Below the pieces are notes generated by a model that did not search any database, had not been told where the DNA came from, and worked only from the letters and a program-made list of their open reading frames with translations. Positions 1-5,662 of a stretch of DNA of 6,272 nucleotides are shown in pieces (the stretch's first letter is position 1; each line of letters opens with the position of its first letter). The translations under genes were made by a program, and so were the position numbers. Origin of the DNA: Candidatus Omnitrophota bacterium (GTDB lineage: Bacteria > Omnitrophota > Gorgyraeia > B26-G9); NCBI GenBank assembly GCA_030630245.1, contig DAOVNL010000052.1, positions 1 to 6,272 on the forward strand, in the 5' to 3' direction.

Positions 1-849
1 ATAAAAGTACCTGGTTATATTGCTCTGATTTTCGGTGCTATCGCTGCTGCGAGTGCTCCGGCAGCAATTATTATGGTAGTCAGAGAATATAAAGCACGGG
101 GTAAATTTGTCGATGTGCTTCTGGGAGTTGTCGCTTTAGACGATGCCTGGGGGTTGATCATTTTTTCCATATCTCTGGCAGTATCCAAGGCAATGTACGC
201 GCATCTTTCAACAAGCCTGGTAAATGTTGTCCTGAGCGCACTGATGGAAATAGCCAAGTCATTTCTTTTAGGCGGTGTTTTAGGTTTTCTTTTGAGCCGT
301 CTTGGAAAGTTTCTTAAAAATCAAACTGATCTTCTTATCTTTACCCTGGGGATAATATTTGTAACTACCGGCCTTGCCTTGCATTTCCATGCGTCTGTAT
401 TACTTAGCTGTATGTTTTTAGCCGCAGTAGTAGTCAATTTAAATAATGAGAGTTTTAAATTTTTTGATGTATTAGGTGGCATTGATTGGCCGATTTACCT
501 GATATTTTTTGTCTTAGCCGGAGCCAACCTGGAAATAGACCTTTTGATGAAAATCGGAGTTATGGGAATAGTTTACCTGGTTTTTCGCGTGCTGGGAAAA
601 TTTATCGGTACTTGCCTGGGAGCGGCGATTGCCCGCTCCGATGCTGACATAAAAAAATATCTAAGCTTTGGACTGTTTCCCCAGGCTGGAGTTGCCTTAG
701 GGATGGCTTTAATTGCCAAAGAGCAGTTTCCCCAAGCCGGCGGCATAATTTTTACCACGGTTGCTGCGACAACTGTTGTTTATGAAATCATCGGCCCGTT
801 TTTTGTAAAGATGGCATTACATAAGACTAACCAGATCCATTCAGATTAA
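1..849 (+). CDS. Cation/proton antiporter, CPA2 (Kef/NapA-like) family, 5' end missing
   Basis: The reading frame is open from the first base, so the N-terminus lies outside the window and the 282 visible codons are the C-terminal two-thirds. The protein is very hydrophobic, with about eight membrane segments visible. The helix before the active site has the unwound-helix type sequence ASAPAA (about 49-66). The next helix carries the adjacent aspartates of VALDDAWG (codons at 139-144), the CPA2 signature for electrogenic cation/proton exchange. A lysine in RVLGK (598-600) sits where NapA has its TM10 lysine. It would exchange Na+ or K+ for H+ across the cytoplasmic membrane; the cation cannot be told. 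It aligns without gaps to the downstream antiporter at 1354-2523. There is no C-terminal RCK/TrkA domain as in KefB/KefC: the protein ends just after the last helix. The neighbouring CBS protein starts 30 bases downstream. Confidence 0.93.
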   Translation: MKVPGYIALIFGAIAAASAPAAIIMVVREYKARGKFVDVLLGVVALDDAWGLIIFSISLAVSKAMYAHLSTSLVNVVLSALMEIAKSFLLGGVLGFLLSRLGKFLKNQTDLLIFTLGIIFVTTGLALHFHASVLLSCMFLAAVVVNLNNESFKFFDVLGGIDWPIYLIFFVLAGANLEIDLLMKIGVMGIVYLVFRVLGKFIGTCLGAAIARSDADIKKYLSFGLFPQAGVALGMALIAKEQFPQAGGIIFTTVAATTVVYEIIGPFFVKMALHKTNQIHSD

Positions 850-879
850 TAGATTGTTTGATTATTTGGGGGAGATAAT

Positions 880-1353
880 ATGCAGGTAAAAAATAACATG
901 CAGACCAAGGTGATTTCGGTTAAAAGGGGGACGACCCTTGCACAATTGCTTGATTTATTCAGTAGTTTTCACAGTTTTCCTGTGGTGCCGGTAGTAGATG
1001 ATGATAATACATTGCTCGGGATTGTTCATATCCAGTCATTTTTTGAGATATTTAAACCGTATCATCATGACCTGCTCATGCGCAACCCTTTGTCTATGAT
1101 CAGCCGGGAGCCGGCGAATATTTTTGATGTTGATATAGAAGAAGGTATGGGGCTGTTGGTAATCGTTGCCGATATTATGGATACAAAGATAGTCAAGATA
1201 GAACAGGAAGAAGACTTAAAGAAAGCCTATGACCTGATGCAGCTGCATAAGAGAGAGGCTATCCCTGTGGTGGATAAAGATAAAAAGCTTGTGGGGATAA
1301 TCGGTATTTTTGATATAGTCATGAAGATTTTTAAAGAAAAAGGACTTGTGTAA
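880..1353 (+). CDS. CBS-domain pair protein between two antiporters
   Basis: A soluble 157-residue protein built almost entirely of two CBS repeats, about residues 8-61 and 97-150. The second is canonical, with DIMDTKIVKIEQEEDL, then AIPVVDKDKKLVGIIGIFDI. The first is more divergent (PVVPVVDDDNTLLGIVHI). CBS pairs usually bind adenine nucleotides and regulate a partner protein. The start at 880 is set by a GGGGGAG Shine-Dalgarno at 868-874, five bases upstream; the later in-frame ATG at 898 lacks one. The stop TAA (1351-1353) directly abuts the ATG of the second antiporter, whose ribosome binding site (AAAGGA, 1339-1344) lies inside this gene, so the two are probably translationally coupled. 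Position and coupling suggest a cytoplasmic regulatory subunit of one or both antiporters. That role is inferred; the domain call is firm. Confidence 0.88.
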   Translation: MQVKNNMQTKVISVKRGTTLAQLLDLFSSFHSFPVVPVVDDDNTLLGIVHIQSFFEIFKPYHHDLLMRNPLSMISREPANIFDVDIEEGMGLLVIVADIMDTKIVKIEQEEDLKKAYDLMQLHKREAIPVVDKDKKLVGIIGIFDIVMKIFKEKGLV

Positions 1354-2523
1354 ATGAATGTAATCCTTGGAATAAGTTTGATTTTATTATTCGGGGTTTT
1401 CTCGGGAAAGGTTGCTGAGAAAATAAAAACTCCCGCTATAACAGCGTATCTTGTTTTAGGGATACTTATCGGCCCTTATTTTGCCGGATTTGTTTCGCTG
1501 AGTGTAATTAAATTCTCCGGGATTATTTCTAATTTTGCCTTAAGCCTGATCGCTTTCAGTATCGGTCAGAATTTTTCTTTACAGATTTTTAAACAAATCG
1601 GCAAACAAGTTCTCTGGATCTCTGTTTTAGCCGCGTTCGGGGCATGGCTGTTTGTTGTTATCGGCATGCTTATGCTCGGCCTTCCTTTATATGTAGCCTT
1701 GATTTTCGGTGCTATTGCTACTGCTACTGCTCCGGCAGCACTTATAATGGTGATCAGACAATATAAAGCGAGAGGTAAATTTACCGATATTCTCATGGGG
1801 GTTGTCGCTATTGATGATGCCTGGGGATTGATCATGTTTTCCGTTTGCCTGGCTTTTGCCCAAAAGATCCATTTTAACCAGGCAACAAGTATGCTTCAGG
1901 TAATTTTTGGTTCTATGCTTGAAATAGGATTGTCTTTATTCATGGGGGCAATAATAGGCTGGATTTTCTGTACATTTGCTTACCATATCCGCAATCAAAG
2001 AGATCTTTTAATTTATACTGTGGGTACTATTTTTTTTACAGCAGGCCTTGCTTTGCATTTTCATCTTTCTGTCCTGCTTGCATGCATGATTTTATCAACA
2101 GTCATTGTAAATATACATGAAGAGAGTTTCCGGTTTTTTGACGTGCTGCAAACTATTGATTGGCCGATATATCTTATATTTTTTGTCCTTGCCGGAGCTA
2201 ACCTGGAAATCGAAATTCTCAAGCATGTCGGTTTTATTGGCGTGGTCTATTTTGTTGCGCGTGTACTCGGAAAATGTATCGGCACCTATTTCGGGGCGAT
2301 TTTTTCCCAGTCCGGACGTGACGTAAGACACTATATGGGTATTGCGCAAATGCCTCAGGCCGGTGTTGCCTTAGGGATGGCCTTGATCGCCAAAAGCGTT
2401 TTCCCTGAGCTGGGAAGCCTGGTATTTACGGCGATCGCCGCGACAACGATTATTTATGAAATTATCGGCCCGTTTTTTGTGAAAATTTCCTTATATAAAA
2501 CAAATCAGATACAAGCACGTTAA
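1354..2523 (+). CDS. Cation/proton antiporter, CPA2 (Kef/NapA-like) family
   Basis: A complete 389-residue polytopic membrane protein with about 12-13 hydrophobic segments from residue 2 to the C-terminus, a normal length for a membrane-only CPA2 antiporter of the NapA/Kef core type. The helix at about residues 113-133 has the TATAPAA stretch typical of the unwound TM4. Next come the paired aspartates D154-D155 in VAIDDAWG, matching the NapA D156-D157 ion site. K307 in RVLGK matches the NapA TM10 lysine. The aspartate pair, rather than Asn-Asp, argues for CPA2 and electrogenic exchange. There is no RCK, TrkA or CBS domain on the chain; the CBS protein encoded immediately upstream may supply that regulation. 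Over the last 258 residues it matches the upstream antiporter at 148 positions without gaps, so the pair arose by tandem duplication. The gene ends 14 bases from the convergent pseudouridine synthase, with no clear GC-rich terminator between. Cation specificity is unknown. Confidence 0.93.
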   Translation: MNVILGISLILLFGVFSGKVAEKIKTPAITAYLVLGILIGPYFAGFVSLSVIKFSGIISNFALSLIAFSIGQNFSLQIFKQIGKQVLWISVLAAFGAWLFVVIGMLMLGLPLYVALIFGAIATATAPAALIMVIRQYKARGKFTDILMGVVAIDDAWGLIMFSVCLAFAQKIHFNQATSMLQVIFGSMLEIGLSLFMGAIIGWIFCTFAYHIRNQRDLLIYTVGTIFFTAGLALHFHLSVLLACMILSTVIVNIHEESFRFFDVLQTIDWPIYLIFFVLAGANLEIEILKHVGFIGVVYFVARVLGKCIGTYFGAIFSQSGRDVRHYMGIAQMPQAGVALGMALIAKSVFPELGSLVFTAIAATTIIYEIIGPFFVKISLYKTNQIQAR

Positions 2524-2537
2524 AAAGTTTAGTTTTT

Positions 2538-3236
2538 TTACAAAAGTGCTTTTTTTGCGATATACTTCCACTTTCCCTTTGCAAGATTTTCCAGGCGGAT
2601 ATTTCCGAATTGAATGCGCTTAAGATAAATAAGCGGATGCCCCATGGCATCAAAGATCTTCCTTATTTCTCTTTTTTTCCCTTCGTGCAAGGTAAGCGTT
2701 AACTGTGTTTTTAATGAAGCGCGGCTTAGTACCTTGATCTTGCACGCAGAGGTTCTGTAGTCGTCGATCTTTAGGCCGCCTTTTTCTACCCTCTCAACAG
2801 TCGCTTGCCGCAGGTTGCCTTTTATGCAGGCCTCGTAGACCCGATTTATTTCATGTTTTGGGTGCAGGAGTTTTTGCGCTATGGCTCCGTCGTTTGTTAA
2901 AATCAGAAGCCCCTCGGTGTTTTTGTCTAAGCGGCCGACAGGAAAAACCCGCACGGGAAATTTCGGCAGGATGTCAAATATGGTTTTTTCGGCAAACCTG
3001 TCCTTTGTTGTGGTTATGCACCCTTTAGGCTTGTGAAATACTATGTATACATTTTTTTCCTTTTTAATGGGCCGGTTGTTTACCAGGATAGCGTCTTTGC
3101 TTAGATCAGCCTGTGTGCCCAGGGCGGTTACAGTAACGCCGTTTAGTTTTACCTTGCCTGATGAGATCAGCTCGTCCGCTTTGCGGCGCGAGCTAATACC
3201 GCTTTTTGAAATGATCTTGTTTAGTCTTTCTTTCAT
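2538..3236 (-). CDS. rluB: rRNA pseudouridine synthase, RsuA/RluB family (probable RluB)
   Basis: A 232-residue cytoplasmic enzyme isomerising a uridine in ribosomal RNA to pseudouridine. Residues 1-60 form an S4 RNA-binding domain (RLNKIISKSGISSRRKADEL, SGKVKLNG). The catalytic domain follows, with FHKPKG at 67-72, the family motif VGRLDKNTEGLLILTNDG containing the catalytic aspartate D104, HEGKKREIRKIFDAMGHPL near 183-201, and the final IRLENLAKGKW. The EGLLILTNDG form and overall length fit RluB, which modifies the peptidyl-transferase region of 23S rRNA, better than RsuA; the exact target nucleotide cannot be proven from sequence. The ATG at 3236-3234 is the only reasonable start, although it has only a weak purine-rich ribosome site. 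The start codon lies in one arm of an inverted repeat. The gene is convergent with the antiporter cassette and divergent from the CBS gene at 3491. Confidence 0.93.
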   Translation of the reverse strand: MKERLNKIISKSGISSRRKADELISSGKVKLNGVTVTALGTQADLSKDAILVNNRPIKKEKNVYIVFHKPKGCITTTKDRFAEKTIFDILPKFPVRVFPVGRLDKNTEGLLILTNDGAIAQKLLHPKHEINRVYEACIKGNLRQATVERVEKGGLKIDDYRTSACKIKVLSRASLKTQLTLTLHEGKKREIRKIFDAMGHPLIYLKRIQFGNIRLENLAKGKWKYIAKKALL

Positions 3237-3277
3237 GGTATATTCTTTTTTCCCGCCATTACCTTACCATGAAAGAA
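3228..3277. repeat. 13-bp perfect inverted repeat over the rluB start codon
   Basis: TTCTTTCATGGTA at 3228-3240 is the exact reverse complement of TACCATGAAAGAA at 3265-3277, with a 24-base spacer. The left arm holds the rluB start codon (on the minus strand, ATGAAAGAA). In rluB mRNA, if transcription starts to the right of 3277, the two arms could pair and hide the start codon. Each arm therefore begins an ATGAAAGAA reading outward; the plus-strand copy (ATG at 3269) stops after five codons. Confidence 0.6.
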
Positions 3278-3282
3278 TCAAG

Positions 3283-3312
3283 TTGACAAGGCGCGTGTTT
3301 TTAGTTTACACT
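3283..3312 (+). promoter_or_regulatory. Probable sigma-70 type promoter reading toward the CBS gene at 3491
   Basis: A perfect -35 box TTGACA (3283-3288) is followed after 18 bases by TACACT (3307-3312), four of six matches to the -10 consensus. It would give a leader of about 170 bases before the CBS gene. The reverse complement of the same -35 region reads TTGTCAA and could serve rluB in the other direction, but the -10 there is poor (TAAGGT, 3261-3266). Seen by eye only. Confidence 0.45.
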
Positions 3313-3315
3313 AAA
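3300..3315. promoter_or_regulatory. Operator-like dyad overlapping the putative -10 box
   Basis: TTTAGT (3300-3305) and ACTAAA (3310-3315) are perfect inverted arms around TTAC. The dyad sits on the -10 region of the putative promoter at 3283-3312, where a repressor would block polymerase. In RNA it could also form a small, weak, AU-rich hairpin. No known regulator is recognised from this sequence. Confidence 0.35.
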
Positions 3316-3480
3316 CATCAATATAACTTAGTGAATAACTATAAAGCTAAGTTGTTATTTGGAATTTACCCGGTATTGATTTCCGATACAGATTGCTTTA
3401 AAAAAATATTGCTGGGTTAAATGCGCCTGCATTAGTTATGTTCGCTTTTCCATTTGCGCCATAACTTATGCGCTTATTAA
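3313..3480 (+). other. Non-coding leader with two further inverted repeats
   Basis: No convincing gene is seen here. AACTTAG (3325-3331) pairs exactly with CTAAGTT (3347-3353) across 15 bases. GCATTAGTTATG (3429-3440) pairs with CATAACTTATGC (3460-3471) with one mismatch across 19 bases, ending nine bases before the AGGAGG (3481-3486) ribosome site of the CBS gene. Between them, ATTTACCC (3364-3371) can pair with GGGTTAAAT (3414-3422) with one bulge. This could be a structured 5' leader of the CBS gene; it matches no riboswitch class that I recognise. Confidence 0.35.
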
Positions 3481-3490
3481 AGGAGGACAT

Positions 3491-3946
3491 ATGCTCGCCA
3501 AGGATATCATGACCAAAAGTATTAAATCAGTGTCGTCGCAGTTAGCGATCCGTGAATTCGCCTCGTTTTTAATAAAAGAAAATATAAGTGGAGCCCCTGT
3601 CATAGATGAAAACGGAAAATTTTTAGGTATTGCCACAGAAGAAGACCTTATATTTCAGGATAAAAAGATCAATCTTCCGGCATTTTTGAATTTATTTGCC
3701 AATATTGTGCCCTTAGGGGTAGCGCAGACAGAGGAAGAGCTTAAAAAAATTGCCGGCACAAAGCTCAAAGATGTAATGCAGACTCAGCCCCAGACGATAA
3801 CACCGCAGACCACAACCGAGGAAATAGCTACGATTATGAGTGAAAATAAAAATTACTACCTTGTGGTTCTTGAAAAAGGGGCAGTGGCCGGAGTTGTAAC
3901 AAAAAGGGATTTGATCAAAGCGGTTGCTAAGGGAAAGATTTGGTAA
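3491..3946 (+). CDS. CBS-domain pair protein
   Basis: A soluble 151-residue protein of two CBS repeats, about residues 1-57 and 92-146, joined by a hydrophobic insert (about 58-90, LPAFLNLFANIVPLG). The first repeat has KDIMTKSIKSV and GAPVIDENGKFLGIATEEDL; the second has KDVMQTQPQTITPQ and GVVTKRDL. Stand-alone proteins of this kind bind AMP, ATP or related ligands and usually regulate a partner; this partner is unknown. The start is fixed by AAGGAGG at 3480-3486, although the four-base spacing is short; the next in-frame ATG, in DIMTK (3509-3511), would remove the beginning of the first repeat. It belongs to a different CBS subgroup from the protein at 880-1353, so it is not a recent copy. 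It leads a run of same-strand genes with gaps of 13, 13 and 28 bases. Confidence 0.88.
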   Translation: MLAKDIMTKSIKSVSSQLAIREFASFLIKENISGAPVIDENGKFLGIATEEDLIFQDKKINLPAFLNLFANIVPLGVAQTEEELKKIAGTKLKDVMQTQPQTITPQTTTEEIATIMSENKNYYLVVLEKGAVAGVVTKRDLIKAVAKGKIW

Positions 3947-3959
3947 ATAAAGTTAAACA

Positions 3960-4133
3960 ATGTTTAAGATACTTTTAAAATCTATAGTTGTATCGGTTAC
4001 CTTTCTTGCCGGGTTTTTGCTCATGAATACTTATGTTTTTCAAAAGATCAAGCATAAAAAAATCTATTGTTTCTTTCTTGAATTGATCTATTTTCTGGCA
4101 TACTGGATATTTATTTATAACAGAATTCTATAG
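3960..4133 (+). CDS. Small two-helix membrane protein, 57 residues
   Basis: I do not recognise a family. ATG at 3960 opens a 57-codon frame ending in TAG at 4131-4133; an in-frame TAA at 3954 prevents a longer version. The product has two hydrophobic stretches, about residues 4-27 (from ILLKSIVVSVTFLAGFLL) and 37-54 (CFFLELIYFLAYWIFIYN), separated by a basic loop with KIKHKK. This is the pattern of a small inner-membrane hairpin protein with a cytoplasmic positively charged loop. It fills the gap between the CBS gene (13 bases upstream) and the thioredoxin-like gene (13 bases downstream), and the downstream ribosome site AGGAAG (4132-4137) overlaps its stop codon, as in a coupled operon. Against it, no Shine-Dalgarno is visible before its own ATG, and AT-rich sequence can produce hydrophobic frames by chance. 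Confidence 0.6.
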   Translation: MFKILLKSIVVSVTFLAGFLLMNTYVFQKIKHKKIYCFFLELIYFLAYWIFIYNRIL

Positions 4134-4146
4134 GAAGCGAGTTTAG

Positions 4147-4566
4147 ATGAAAAAAATAGTATTATTAATTGGATTATTTTTAATAATGGGCTGTGATCAG
4201 GCAGTAGGCCAGGGGCCGAAGGAGGGCAGCATTGACTGGATCACCGACTTGTCTGCTGCTAAGGAAATGGCTAAGTCTGAGGGAAAACCAATGTTTATAG
4301 ATTTTCATGCGGATTGGTGCAGCTGGTGCCGGCGCATGGATGTTGATACCTACACTGATTTAAAAGTTGCTGAGCTGGCCAAACAATTGATTTGTGTTAA
4401 AATTGATACGGATGAGCAGCCTGATGTGGCGGAGAATTATAGGATCAGAGGATTACCCACGACTGTGTTCTTGACCTCAGAGGCTAAAAAGATCGATATT
4501 ATAGCGGGATATTTGCCTCCTGAAGAATTTTTGAAACAGATGGAAATTGCATTAAAGACGCGATAA
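4147..4566 (+). CDS. Thioredoxin-fold lipoprotein (DsbD-gamma / thioredoxin_7 type)
   Basis: A 139-residue exported thiol-disulfide protein. Residues 1-16 are a lipoprotein signal (two lysines, a hydrophobic core, then IMGC with the lipidated cysteine at C16); Asp follows at +2, which in E. coli would keep it in the inner membrane. The mature part is one thioredoxin domain with FIDFHADWCSWCRRMD (50-65), giving redox cysteines C58 and C61, KIDTDEQPDVAENYRIRG in the middle, and the cis-proline P104 in GLPTTVFL. The WCSWC site in a DFHADWC context resembles the C-terminal domain of DsbD and thioredoxin_7 proteins more than cytosolic thioredoxin (WCGPC). It probably reduces or isomerises disulfides on the outer face of the membrane; the substrate is unknown. 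AGGAAG at 4132-4137, nine bases before ATG, supports the start. The next gene begins 28 bases downstream. Confidence 0.9.
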   Translation: MKKIVLLIGLFLIMGCDQAVGQGPKEGSIDWITDLSAAKEMAKSEGKPMFIDFHADWCSWCRRMDVDTYTDLKVAELAKQLICVKIDTDEQPDVAENYRIRGLPTTVFLTSEAKKIDIIAGYLPPEEFLKQMEIALKTR

Positions 4567-4594
4567 CTAACCCGGCTATGCCTCTTCACGCAAG

Positions 4595-5023
4595 ATGTTA
4601 AAGAAACAAAAGATTATCTTAATCGTGTCTGTGTGTGTTTTTGCGGTTATACTGTTATGGCTGGCAACTCCAGTGCGGATTCTGGCTGTTAATTCCAAGC
4701 TGATTCTTGTTGAAGTCGTAAAAACTCAAGAGCAAAGGCAGAAAGGCCTGCAGAATAGATCCCGCCTTAAGAAAAACCGGGGAATGCTTTTTATTTTTAA
4801 AGAAGAAGGCTTTCATGCTTTTTGGATGAAAGATACTTATATCCCTTTAGACATAGCTTTTATTGACCGCAATAAAGTCATAATTGATATTCAGCAAATG
4901 ATTCCGCTTGATACGCGGATTCGGTATGAGCCCGCTAAAAAAGCCAGGTATGCTTTGGAAGTAAATGCGGGGTGGATGGAGGAAAATAACATTCAGGTCA
5001 ATGAAAAGGTGTTTTTTTGGTAA
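4595..5023 (+). CDS. DUF192 family protein with N-terminal membrane anchor
   Basis: A 142-residue protein with a single hydrophobic segment (about residues 7-25) after a lysine-rich start, acting as an uncleaved anchor or signal peptide, then one DUF192 domain filling the rest. Family hallmarks are the EVVKTQEQRQKGLQNRSRL start of the domain, GMLFIF (63-68), FWMKDTYIPLDIAFID (76-91), the IDIQQMIPLD stretch, and YALEVNAGW (119-127). The biochemical function of DUF192 is not established; many members are exported, as here. The start lacks a good Shine-Dalgarno and may depend on translation from the upstream thioredoxin-like gene 28 bases away; an out-of-frame ATG at 4578 ends at 4601 and could help re-initiation. 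The last residues, NEKVFFW, are the normal end of the domain. No strong terminator follows. Confidence 0.88.
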   Translation: MLKKQKIILIVSVCVFAVILLWLATPVRILAVNSKLILVEVVKTQEQRQKGLQNRSRLKKNRGMLFIFKEEGFHAFWMKDTYIPLDIAFIDRNKVIIDIQQMIPLDTRIRYEPAKKARYALEVNAGWMEENNIQVNEKVFFW

Positions 5024-5067
5024 TGCCCTGGCCGGCAAAACGGCATAGCGGAGTAAAAAAGAAAAAA

Positions 5068-5099
5068 TTGACTTGAAAAGTGTTTTTTGTTAATATAAT
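5068..5099 (+). promoter_or_regulatory. Probable promoter of the response regulator gene
   Basis: TTGACT (5068-5073) is followed by an AT-rich element that includes TAATAT at 5091-5096 (spacer 17) and a perfect TATAAT at 5094-5099 (spacer 20 from TTGACT, or 15 from the overlapping TTGAAA at 5073-5078). Whichever pairing is used, transcription would start around 5103-5107, upstream of the ribosome site at 5121 but downstream of the GTG at 5080. Confidence 0.55.
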
Positions 5100-5120
5100 A
5101 TTTTCTGAGCGGCTAATAAT

Positions 5121-5127
5121 AAAGGAG
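5121..5127 (+). promoter_or_regulatory. Ribosome binding site that fixes a TTG start
   Basis: AAAGGAG lies six bases before the TTG at 5134. It places the start of the response regulator 54 bases downstream of the earlier in-frame GTG (5080), which lies inside the promoter and has no ribosome site. Confidence 0.85.
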
Positions 5128-5133
5128 AAAAAC

Positions 5134-5502
5134 TTGGGTATAGGTAAGAAGATTCTTATTATAGATGATGATGCGGCATCAGCATTGGAAATCAAAGAGT
5201 TTCTGGAAACAAAGGGATATACTGTGGCTCATGTCAGCGACGGTTCGCAGGCTTTCGGCACGATCAAGGAAACAAGGCCGGATTTGATTCTGCTTGACAT
5301 TATAATGCCTGTGGTTGACGGCTTTACCATTGCCAAGCAGATCCACTGCGATGAACAGACAAAAGACATACCGATTGTTGTGTTTTCCGTGCGGGAAGGC
5401 ATGAAGGAACTTTTTGCAATAGAAGGAATTAAGGAGTATCTGGTAAAACCGGTAGATAAGGAAAAATTACTTGAAACAATTTTGAGAAAACTGGGGCAGT
5501 AA
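5134..5502 (+). CDS. Single-domain response regulator (CheY-like receiver)
   Basis: Starting at TTG 5134, the product is 122 residues, the size of a bare receiver domain with no DNA-binding or enzymatic output. The receiver residues are all present: the acidic triplet D11-D12-D13 in ILIIDDDAAS, the phosphorylated aspartate D55 in DLILLDIIMPVVDG, S85 at the switch threonine/serine position, and K105 in EYLVKPVD. It would be phosphorylated by a histidine kinase encoded elsewhere and act through protein-protein contact. The longer frame from GTG 5080 adds residues MFFVNIIFSERLIIKEKN with no place in the fold, encoded by the promoter region. No kinase or chemotaxis gene is visible nearby, so it is an orphan in this window; its stop lies 72 bases before the tRNA/tuf promoter. 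Confidence 0.92.
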   Translation: MGIGKKILIIDDDAASALEIKEFLETKGYTVAHVSDGSQAFGTIKETRPDLILLDIIMPVVDGFTIAKQIHCDEQTKDIPIVVFSVREGMKELFAIEGIKEYLVKPVDKEKLLETILRKLGQ

Positions 5503-5574
5503 AGAGTCGCAGGAAAAGAGATTGAAACTTCTGGAAACATTCCCTTCCTTGGTTTATAAAAATTAAAAAATTAC

Positions 5575-5602
5575 TTGACAAAATTTTTTTTTATGGTATA
5601 TT
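5575..5602 (+). promoter_or_regulatory. Strong sigma-70 type promoter for tRNA-Thr and tuf
   Basis: A perfect TTGACA (5575-5580), a 16-base spacer with a T-rich run, and TATATT (5597-5602), five of six matches to consensus. Transcription would start near 5609, about 55 bases before the tRNA. This is the best promoter in the window, as expected for a highly expressed tRNA and EF-Tu unit. The bases from 5503 to 5574 hold no gene and no clear terminator. Confidence 0.75.
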
Positions 5603-5662
5603 TTAAACTTTACGCACCATAAATTTTTGTTGTTTTTTAAATATGTTTGGCGCCTAAAAAGC

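Noticed and set aside
2095..2349. Overlapping open frames on both strands within the second antiporter
   Set aside because: These are frame shadows of the conserved transporter sequence, with no ribosome sites and no family resemblance.
2521..2560. Possible bidirectional terminator between the converging antiporter and rluB genes
   Set aside because: There are T and A runs, but no GC-containing stem beyond a tiny AAAAG/CTTTT pairing, so I do not call it.
3043..3420. 125-residue plus-strand open frame running across the rluB 5' end and the intergenic gap
   Set aside because: Its first half is antisense to the S4 and catalytic domains of rluB, it has no ribosome site, and its product resembles no family. 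The second half is the AT-rich leader.
3414..3475. GTTAAAT beside an imperfect palindrome, suggesting an integron attC site
   Set aside because: The box is on the wrong side and orientation for attC, there is no matching RYYYAAC partner, and there is no integrase or gene cassette.
5023..5046. Possible terminator hairpin after the DUF192 gene (GCCG/CGGC or ATGCC/GGCAT)
   Set aside because: The stems are only four to five pairs, they are mutually exclusive, and they are followed by purines rather than a T run, so this is not a convincing intrinsic terminator.
5080..5133. N-terminal extension of the response regulator from GTG 5080
   Set aside because: The region is promoter sequence, it lacks a ribosome site, and a good Shine-Dalgarno precedes TTG 5134.
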